A stretch of 14,726 bases of DNA from Candidatus Ozemobacteraceae bacterium (GTDB lineage Bacteria > Muiribacteriota > Ozemobacteria > Ozemobacterales > Ozemobacteraceae): contig DAOSOK010000064.1 of assembly GCA_035373905.1 (NCBI GenBank), positions 1-14,726 of the forward strand, in the 5' to 3' direction. The position numbers and the translations under genes were made by a program. The notes beneath the pieces are model-generated. The model saw only the letters and a program-made list of their open reading frames with translations, was not told the origin of the DNA and did not search any database. This document shows positions 1-5,413 of this stretch, one piece after another (the stretch's first letter is position 1; the number at the start of each line of letters is the position of its first letter).

Positions 1-2
1 TC

Positions 3-1457
3 AGAGACGATGGATCGTTGATTCTACCCTACCCACGCCGAATAGCGAAGAGCCATCATGCGGAAGGCGGCTGGCAGCCGAGATTTTCCGAGCGGGAATG
101 CGAAACCATCTTCGCAAACCTCGAAAAGATGGGCTGTCCTCTCGTCCGCATCTGGGCCTTCGAGCGTCAGGAAGGCCTGATGTTCACCAGGGACCTCTCA
201 ACGGACAGCCGTTATCCGTATCACGAAGTCACCGGCCTGGACCCTGTCTTTCTCGAGAACTGCCGGACCATCATGAAGAAGGCGAACGAGCACCACGTAA
301 AGGTATACTGGTCTCTATTGAACCATCTCATTCGCGAGGAGCAGGGCGGACGGCACATGCGCATCATCACCGACGCGAAGGTGCGGGCTTCCTACATCAA
401 CAATGCCGCGGTTCCCTTCCTGAAGGAGTTTGGCAAAGACCCGGCTTTCTGGGCCGTCGATATCATCAATGAGGCGGAAGGCGCCATCACCGGCCTCGAA
501 GCTCTTTCCGGATCTCTCCGTCTGAAGGGCGGCTGCTCCTGGAAGGAGATGCGCGCATTCATCAGGGCATGTGCTGATGCTTTCCACGCGGCCGTTCCCG
601 GCATACAAGTGACAAGCACAAGCGGCTGGCATGAGGAGGCAAGCCTCAAGGCCGGAAGGTTTTCGGGGCTTGGTCTCGATTTTTACGACTGGCACTCCTA
701 CAAGGACAATCCGGTGCTTCCCGCCGCCTCCGACCTGGGGCTTGACAAGCCGGTCATTCTCGGAGAATGCGGTCCTCGCACCAACAAACCCGATGCCGAT
801 TACGCCTTCCAGGGAAAGAACTGGCGCGCGTATTTCGAGCAGGCACGTCGCGGATATGCCGGCATCCTCACCTGGTCCTACGGAAACCCGGGAAGCGAGG
901 AAAACATGGTCATGGTCAACAAGGACCATTCCTGGCGTGCCGGTGCCAGAGCCATCTACGAGTACAGCCGCGGCAACCTTTTCCCCGACGCCGGCCCGAT
1001 CCTTCTCACGGATGAAGAAAAGGCTGATCTTCCTGAAATCAATGAAGCCATCTCAATTCTCTTTTCCGCGGCAAATGACCGGCTTCTCGCAGATCCGGCG
1101 AGAGTGAACGGCAAGCTGTTCATCTCGTTGGTAAACCAGTGCAGATATTATTATCCATATCTGAACCCCAATTTTGCCAAGCTCCGGCTTCGGGCCGTCT
1201 GTAAAACGCTCGCCGATCTCGGGGATTTCGAAGTTCGACAAGCTTCTTCCGATCCCGACGCCTTGGGGCGCACCGACCGGCTGCGCGAAATTGGATCGGC
1301 CATCCTGGCAAAGATCACCTCGTCGCGATTGCGAACCCTTGCTCCGGTCGCGCGGCTGATCGCTTTCACGTCCTCTTCGGGAACCACCGCGAACTCCGCT
1401 GTCAAACGGTCTTCTCCCTTCGGGGAAAGTATCATCAATATCCGTTCAGACAACTGA
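3..1457 (+). CDS. Clan GH-A (GH5-like) glycoside hydrolase, 5' end cut by window
   Basis: Probable retaining beta-glycosidase of the (beta/alpha)8 clan GH-A, closest in feel to GH5 mannanases and cellulases; substrate not determinable. The frame is open to the left edge, so the true start and any signal peptide lie outside; the TTG at 18 and the ATG at 10 (another frame) are not convincing starts. Visible hallmarks: an early strand reading VRIWAFE, a likely acid/base Glu in VDIINEAEG (codon 471-473), the FYDWHSYKD segment of strand 6, the likely nucleophile Glu in VILGECG (codon 765-767) and the strand-8 Trp in ILTWSYGNPGSE. About 160 residues follow the barrel. Of these the last 45 or so are Ser/Thr/Arg-rich and read poorly as protein, so the 3' end is less certain than the catalytic part. 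No terminator is seen after the stop. Confidence is high for the fold and moderate for the family. Confidence 0.82.
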   Translation, partial: RDDGSLILPYPRRIAKSHHAEGGWQPRFSERECETIFANLEKMGCPLVRIWAFERQEGLMFTRDLSTDSRYPYHEVTGLDPVFLENCRTIMKKANEHHVKVYWSLLNHLIREEQGGRHMRIITDAKVRASYINNAAVPFLKEFGKDPAFWAVDIINEAEGAITGLEALSGSLRLKGGCSWKEMRAFIRACADAFHAAVPGIQVTSTSGWHEEASLKAGRFSGLGLDFYDWHSYKDNPVLPAASDLGLDKPVILGECGPRTNKPDADYAFQGKNWRAYFEQARRGYAGILTWSYGNPGSEENMVMVNKDHSWRAGARAIYEYSRGNLFPDAGPILLTDEEKADLPEINEAISILFSAANDRLLADPARVNGKLFISLVNQCRYYYPYLNPNFAKLRLRAVCKTLADLGDFEVRQASSDPDALGRTDRLREIGSAILAKITSSRLRTLAPVARLIAFTSSSGTTANSAVKRSSPFGESIINIRSDN

Positions 1458-1496
1458 CCACACATCGACGCTCGTGTGATGGAACGTGTTCAGGAA

Positions 1497-1512
1497 TCGG
1501 ATGTTCATCCGA
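1497..1512. repeat. Short perfect inverted repeat upstream of prs
   Basis: TCGGAT / ATCCGA arms flank a GTTC tetraloop (the symmetry extends to 7 bases each side). It lies in the 169-base gap between the glycosidase stop and the PRPP synthase start, with no T-tract after it, so it is not an obvious intrinsic terminator. It could be a weak RNA hairpin or an operator half-site pair; function is unknown. Confidence 0.35.
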
Positions 1513-1626
1513 AGGATGGTATCATCATTGGTGCATCCCCCTTTCCAGAGGCATTGCGGAAAAAGACGCTGCCACATTCGGCGGGAATCTGATAGAGTGC
1601 TTTTATCCTGATCCGGGAGTGCAGCC

Positions 1627-2568
1627 ATGATCGATTTGCTGAAAGTCTTCGCGGGAAGATCGAACCGGCAGTTCGCGGAGGAAGTGACCGAGCATCTCGG
1701 GCTTCGTCTGGGAAAACTCGATATTTCGACGTTTTCCAATGACAACATTTCCGTCCAGATCCAAGAGAACGTGCGGGAACGGGATATCTTCGTCATCCAG
1801 TCGTTCACCGAGCCGGTGAGCGACCATATCATGGAACTCTTCATCATTCTCGACGCCCTGCGCAGCGCGTCGGCCAAGCGCATCACGGCGGTCATCCCCT
1901 ATTTTTCCTACGCGCGGTCCGACAAGAAGGATGCGCCCAGGATCTCGATCACCGCACGGCTCATCGCCGACCTTCTGCAGACCGCCGGCGCCGACCGGGT
2001 GCTGACCATGGACCTGCATTCCGACCAGGTGCACGGCTTCTTTTCGATTCCCGTCGATCATCTGAGCGCGATTCCCACGCTGGCAGACCATGCCCGCCAG
2101 ACCATCGACCTGAGCAACGCCGTGGCGGTCGCGACCGACGCGGGCGGTGGCAAGCGCGCCGGGAAGTTCGCCGAACGCCTCGGCATTCCCATGGCCATCA
2201 TCGACAAGCGCCGGATCAGCGACGAAAAGGTCAAACACGGCCTGGTGATCGGCGAGGTGAGCGGCAAGGACGCGATCATTTTCGACGACGAGATCGCCGC
2301 GGCCAGCACGATCGTTTCCACCGTCGACACCCTGCGAAAAGCAGGAGCCAGGAAACTCTACGCCGGCGCCACCCACCCCGTGCTGTGCGGCCCCGCCATG
2401 GAGCGGCTGAAGGCGCTTGACCTCACCGCCATCATGGTGGCCAACACCGTGGAAGTTCCAGAATCCAAGCGGATCGGGAATCTTCAAGTGCTTTCGGTTG
2501 CAAAGCTGTTCGCCAAGGCCATCGACCGCATCCACACCGGCGAAAGCATCGGCGCCCTGTTCTCGTGA
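1627..2568 (+). CDS. prs: Ribose-phosphate pyrophosphokinase (PRPP synthase)
   Basis: Transfers pyrophosphate from ATP to ribose-5-phosphate to make PRPP for purine, pyrimidine, His, Trp and NAD synthesis in the cytosol. At 313 residues it has the normal family length. The ATG at 1627 is preceded by GGGAG at about 7 bases. Visible motifs: catalytic flexible loop YARSDKKDAPR (residues 95-105), the DLHSDQ segment that binds ATP/Mg (129-134), VATDAGGGKRAGKFAERL with the ribose-5-phosphate/catalytic Lys region, and the PRPP loop FDDEIAAAST (219-228). This last loop departs from the common DDxIDTGGT form, with Ala-Ala-Ser in place of Thr-Gly-Gly, and the flexible loop also differs from the usual SDRK..ARxP pattern, so the protein belongs to a divergent branch. 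It seems to have its own start site; no shared operon with the glycosidase is evident. Confidence 0.95.
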   Translation: MIDLLKVFAGRSNRQFAEEVTEHLGLRLGKLDISTFSNDNISVQIQENVRERDIFVIQSFTEPVSDHIMELFIILDALRSASAKRITAVIPYFSYARSDKKDAPRISITARLIADLLQTAGADRVLTMDLHSDQVHGFFSIPVDHLSAIPTLADHARQTIDLSNAVAVATDAGGGKRAGKFAERLGIPMAIIDKRRISDEKVKHGLVIGEVSGKDAIIFDDEIAAASTIVSTVDTLRKAGARKLYAGATHPVLCGPAMERLKALDLTAIMVANTVEVPESKRIGNLQVLSVAKLFAKAIDRIHTGESIGALFS

Positions 2569-2606
2569 CACCGTCGCTTGGCACTGTTCATGCAGCCGGA
2601 ATCACC

Positions 2607-2617
2607 TATGATATATT
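2607..2617 (+). promoter_or_regulatory. Possible -10 element(s) ahead of the beta-barrel gene
   Basis: Overlapping TATGAT (2607-2612) and TATATT (2612-2617) hexamers sit in an AT-rich patch inside the 185-base prs to beta-barrel gap. No good -35 is found at 16-18 bases, so this is weak; read-through from prs is equally possible, since no terminator is seen between them. Confidence 0.22.
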
Positions 2618-2753
2618 GGCGAATATCGAAACAATCCAGCCGCTGACTGGCGCCATTGATGAAAAAAGACTAGTCTCGGCGCAACCCAGCCAGGCAGGCA
2701 AGCTCGCGAACGGCTTTGAGACACCGGATCTCGTCTTCAGCCAGGAGAACACC

Positions 2754-3545
2754 ATGTTTCCCTTTTTCACTCGACGTCTTACGTTTGTCCTGATCGGCCT
2801 GGTCATGCTTTCCAGCAACGCCGTTTCGGCGTTGCCGACTCTCCTGAATTCCATTCCCAGCACGGACCTGATCCCTGCAGACAACCTGATGCTGCAGGCG
2901 AGTTATTACGAATACTATTTCACCGAAGATGCCAGCCGCGATTCCGTCCACACGCCGGGATCGATGATCTATTCGCTCGGGTATGGCCTGAAGAAAATGG
3001 AATTCGGGGTCGATGTGGTCGGACGCACATCGTTCTCAGGCACAGAATCCGGACTTTATGCGGGGCCAACGTCATTCAATCTCAAATACCAGATCTGCAC
3101 CCAGGGAACCGGCAATGACAAGGTGTCATTCGCCGTCGGGGCGTTCAATATCGGCGCGCATGATTACGGAGACGATTTCGGGTTTTACCGCACCTCGCCG
3201 TATCTCGTGCTCTCGCATGCGTTCAAGGACTTCCGCCTTCACCTCGGGTATCAGTGGAACCTGTTCGGTTATTCCTGGGCCGACACCGACAGGAAGTCGA
3301 ATGACGACGTGCTCGCCGGCTTCGATGCCGTCATCATCAAGCACAGAAAACGGCCGGTCTGGCTGCTGATCGATTATGCCGGCGGCCCATCGAAAATGGT
3401 CGCCTACGGGATTTCCCAGACCCTCACCCCGGAATGGAACTGGGGTGCTTCCTACTACGTGCCGGTCAACGACCATCTGCCCGTCTCGGGCGCGGAACTG
3501 CCGAGACAGTTCTGGGTTGGCGTCACGCGGTATTTCCCGTTGTAA
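2754..3545 (+). CDS. Exported protein, probable outer-membrane beta-barrel
   Basis: A 263-residue protein of no family I recognise. The N-terminus MFPFFTRRLTFVLIGLVMLSSNAVSA is a clear Sec signal peptide with cleavage expected after VSA (residue 26). The rest alternates aromatic/hydrophobic and polar residues in short strands (for example FGVDVVGRTSF, PYLVLSHAF, FRLHLGYQWNLFGY, WNWGASYYVPV). It ends in a C-terminal strand WVGVTRYFPL with an aromatic near the end, typical of outer-membrane barrels of roughly 8-12 strands. The start at 2754 is set by the signal peptide and by AGGAG at 2743-2747. The same frame runs back to a GTG at 2565 that overlaps the prs stop, but using it would bury the signal peptide behind 63 residues. 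The gene lies 15 bases before the polyferredoxin and is likely co-transcribed with it, which suggests a link between an envelope component and electron transfer. Ligand and role are unknown. Confidence 0.75.
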   Translation: MFPFFTRRLTFVLIGLVMLSSNAVSALPTLLNSIPSTDLIPADNLMLQASYYEYYFTEDASRDSVHTPGSMIYSLGYGLKKMEFGVDVVGRTSFSGTESGLYAGPTSFNLKYQICTQGTGNDKVSFAVGAFNIGAHDYGDDFGFYRTSPYLVLSHAFKDFRLHLGYQWNLFGYSWADTDRKSNDDVLAGFDAVIIKHRKRPVWLLIDYAGGPSKMVAYGISQTLTPEWNWGASYYVPVNDHLPVSGAELPRQFWVGVTRYFPL

Positions 3546-3560
3546 GCCGTCTTGAATCAC

Positions 3561-5072
3561 ATGAAAACCATCCGCAGACTTTCGCAGCTGGTGGCACTTC
3601 TGGGATTCATCGCCCTTTTTCTGGCGGCGCGGTTTCCGTTCAGGCCGTGGGCGCCGGTCGATCTGGGGCTCAGGTTCAGCCCGTTCGGGGCCGTTCTCGA
3701 TTCGCTTGCAAGCCTGAAACCGGCACTGCATTACGGACCTGGGATCGTCATTCTGCTGCTGACGCCGCTTTTCGGACGTTTCTTCTGCGGCTGGCTGTGC
3801 CCGCTGGGCGCGACGCTCGACGGATGGCGCCGGCTGTTCGGACCCAAAGCCGGAGAATCGGCTTCTTCGATCCTTGGCTTTTTGCGCTGGCCCAAATACG
3901 CGTTGCTGGTCATTCTCTCCGTTGCAGCCCTCGCGGGAGGCCCCTTCTGGGGCTGGTTCGATCCCCTCGCCCTGTTCAACCGCCTCGTGACCGGGGTCGC
4001 GTATCCGCTCACAACATATATATTCAGCAGTATTGCGTCCAACCTCAACTGGATTCCCGGCTTCATCGGGTTCAAGCGCTCGGTCGCAAAGTGGATGATG
4101 CCCGAAGCCCAGTTCGTTCCGTGGCAGTTCTGGCCTCTGTTCGCTCTCGGAGCGGCGATCCTCGTTCTGGAATTCTGGCGGCCACGGTTCTGGTGTCGCT
4201 CTGTCTGCCCCGCCGGGGCGCTGCTCGGCTTCTGCGCTTCCCACCGGCTCCACTCGCGACGCATCGATGAAAGCTGCGTCAACTGCGGAAGATGCAGCCG
4301 GGAGTGTCCGATGGCTGCGATCGAGGAGAATCCACGGCAGGTGAATCCCGCCGAGTGCATCGAGTGCCGCCTCTGCGACAACGTCTGCCCGCCGGGAACG
4401 TCGGCCATCGTCAGGAAATTCCACGCCGGCTCGCCCGTTCCCGCCCCGGTCGATCTGACGCGGCGACAGTTGATCGGTTCCGCCGCCTGCGGCCTCGCCA
4501 TGGCGGCCGGGGAACGCATCCTACCCCAGAAACCGCTGGTCACCACCGGCCTGCTCCGGCCGCCGGGCGCCATCGACGAGGAAGCGTTCCGGCGCCACTG
4601 CATCCGGTGCCTCCAGTGCGTGCGCGTCTGCGCCTCGAACGGCGCCTGTCTTCAGCCCGACGGTCTCGAGAACGGTCTTTCGGGCCTCTGGGCGCCGGTC
4701 GCGAAGATGCGCACCGGATACTGCGAGGCGAACTGCAACCTCTGCGGCCAGGTCTGCCCGACCGGCGTCATCAGAAACCTGTCGCTCGACGAGAAATACA
4801 GGCACCCGATCGGAAGAGCGGTGTTCGACAAGAATTTCTGCATCCCGTATCGCCGGAACGAGGACTGCCTGGTCTGCGAGGAGCACTGCCCCGTTCCCGA
4901 CAAGGCGATCAGGTTCGAACTGCGCGAGGCAACCGCTCCCGACGGGACAAAACGCATGATAAAATACCCCTACGTCGTCGCCGACACATGCATCGGCTGC
5001 GGCATCTGCGAACACAAATGCCCCCTCCCGGGCCGCGCCGGCATCTTCGTCTCGAACGAACGGTCGCGATAG
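3561..5072 (+). CDS. Polytopic polyferredoxin, NapH-NapG-type fusion
   Basis: Likely takes electrons from quinol or passes them across the inner membrane to an extracytoplasmic acceptor. N-terminal half (residues 1-290) is NapH/CcoG-like: about four to five membrane spans with two CxxxCP motifs (FCGWLCPLG, C76/C80; CRSVCPAG, C212/C216), then two [4Fe-4S] ferredoxin motifs (C239-C249; C266-C276). Next comes LTRRQLIGSAACGLAMAAG (about residues 299-317, Arg301-Arg302), resembling the Tat signal that starts NapG. The C-terminal half then carries four more cluster motifs (C347/350/353/357, C388/392/395/399, C427/436/439/443, C477/480/483/487), the NapG pattern. Total 503 residues, about the sum of the two proteins. 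The start is ambiguous: ATG at 3561 or TTG at 3552, neither with a strong ribosome binding site; I prefer ATG. No nitrate reductase gene is in view, so the terminal partner is unknown. Family assignment is secure, physiological role is not. Confidence 0.9.
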   Translation: MKTIRRLSQLVALLGFIALFLAARFPFRPWAPVDLGLRFSPFGAVLDSLASLKPALHYGPGIVILLLTPLFGRFFCGWLCPLGATLDGWRRLFGPKAGESASSILGFLRWPKYALLVILSVAALAGGPFWGWFDPLALFNRLVTGVAYPLTTYIFSSIASNLNWIPGFIGFKRSVAKWMMPEAQFVPWQFWPLFALGAAILVLEFWRPRFWCRSVCPAGALLGFCASHRLHSRRIDESCVNCGRCSRECPMAAIEENPRQVNPAECIECRLCDNVCPPGTSAIVRKFHAGSPVPAPVDLTRRQLIGSAACGLAMAAGERILPQKPLVTTGLLRPPGAIDEEAFRRHCIRCLQCVRVCASNGACLQPDGLENGLSGLWAPVAKMRTGYCEANCNLCGQVCPTGVIRNLSLDEKYRHPIGRAVFDKNFCIPYRRNEDCLVCEEHCPVPDKAIRFELREATAPDGTKRMIKYPYVVADTCIGCGICEHKCPLPGRAGIFVSNERSR

Positions 5073-5098
5073 CGTCGCCGCCGGCGCGGCATGGGCCG

Positions 5099-5128
5099 TT
5101 TTCACGCCAGATATATTCATTTTATTAT
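5099..5128 (+). promoter_or_regulatory. Candidate promoter for the Cys-rich small protein
   Basis: TTTTCA (5099-5104) and TATTAT (5123-5128) with an 18-base spacer, in a strikingly AT-rich stretch (5110-5137) just before a strong ribosome binding site. The -10 matches consensus at 5 of 6, the -35 at 4 of 6. This suggests the small gene can be expressed apart from the polyferredoxin. Confidence 0.35.
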
Positions 5129-5138
5129 ATATTATTAC

Positions 5139-5143
5139 GGAGG
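5139..5143 (+). promoter_or_regulatory. Shine-Dalgarno GGAGG for the DUF6485-type gene
   Basis: A perfect GGAGG six bases before the ATG at 5150. It fixes the start of a gene that lies at the end of a much longer non-coding open frame running antiparallel in sense to no real protein (4292-5149). Confidence 0.8.
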
Positions 5144-5149
5144 AATGCC

Positions 5150-5350
5150 ATGTCAGGCAACTGCAAGAGGAAAAACATCCCCGGGTGCACATGCACCTAC
5201 GAACCCTGCCCCCGCAAGGGCGTCTGCTGCGAATGCATCGCCTACCACCGCACTCACGGCGAGGTTCCCGGCTGCCTCTTCACGAAAGAAGGTGAAGCCA
5301 CCTACGACCGCAGCATCAAAAACTTCATCGCCGACCGTTCCCGCTGCTGA
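5150..5350 (+). CDS. Small Cys-rich DUF6485-type protein
   Basis: 66 residues with nine Cys: C5, C13, C15, C20, C26, C27, C29, C42, C66. The core CTCTYEPCPRKGVCCECIAYH, followed by a PGC(L)F segment and a closing YDRSIKNFI, is the pattern I know from the DUF6485 family of small bacterial proteins, often seen in anaerobes; its function is not established. The Cys spacing suggests a zinc- or iron-sulfur-binding fold. The start is fixed by GGAGG at 5139-5143. The gene follows the polyferredoxin by 77 bases on the same strand, with a possible promoter of its own in the AT-rich gap and a probable terminator after it. There is no signal peptide, so it is cytoplasmic. Recognition is by remembered pattern, not by search. 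Confidence 0.82.
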   Translation: MSGNCKRKNIPGCTCTYEPCPRKGVCCECIAYHRTHGEVPGCLFTKEGEATYDRSIKNFIADRSRC

Positions 5351-5363
5351 GCGAGCCGTTCCC

Positions 5364-5392
5364 CGAACGATTCCGGGTGTACCGTTCGTTTT
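5364..5392 (+). terminator. Probable intrinsic terminator after the small Cys-rich gene
   Basis: CGAACG (5364-5369) pairs with CGTTCG (5383-5388) across a 13-base loop, followed by TTTT (5389-5392). A competing small hairpin CGTTC-CCC-GAACG overlaps its left arm (5357-5369). It lies between the small Cys-rich gene and the convergent minus-strand gene; the T-run favours plus-strand transcripts. The stem is short, so the call is moderate. Confidence 0.45.
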
Positions 5393-5413
5393 GCGCAGAC
5401 AGCGGTTTTCGTC

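Noticed and set aside
1468..1488. Possible hairpin CACAC...GTGTG after the glycosidase stop as a terminator
   Set aside because: Five-base stem, ten-base loop and no T-run; too weak to call.
1603..2571. 322-codon minus-strand frame opposite prs
   Set aside because: Mirror of the PRPP synthase frame, Gly/Asp/His-rich without motifs; prs is certain.
2565..2753. N-terminal extension of the beta-barrel protein from a GTG that overlaps the prs stop (GTGA)
   Set aside because: It would place 63 non-hydrophobic residues ahead of a good signal peptide, and an AGGAG precedes the ATG at 2754.
3126..4424. 432-codon minus-strand frame opposite the beta-barrel and polyferredoxin genes
   Set aside because: Arg/Glu/Pro-rich translation without domains, opposite a frame full of ferredoxin motifs; explained by high GC at codon position 3.
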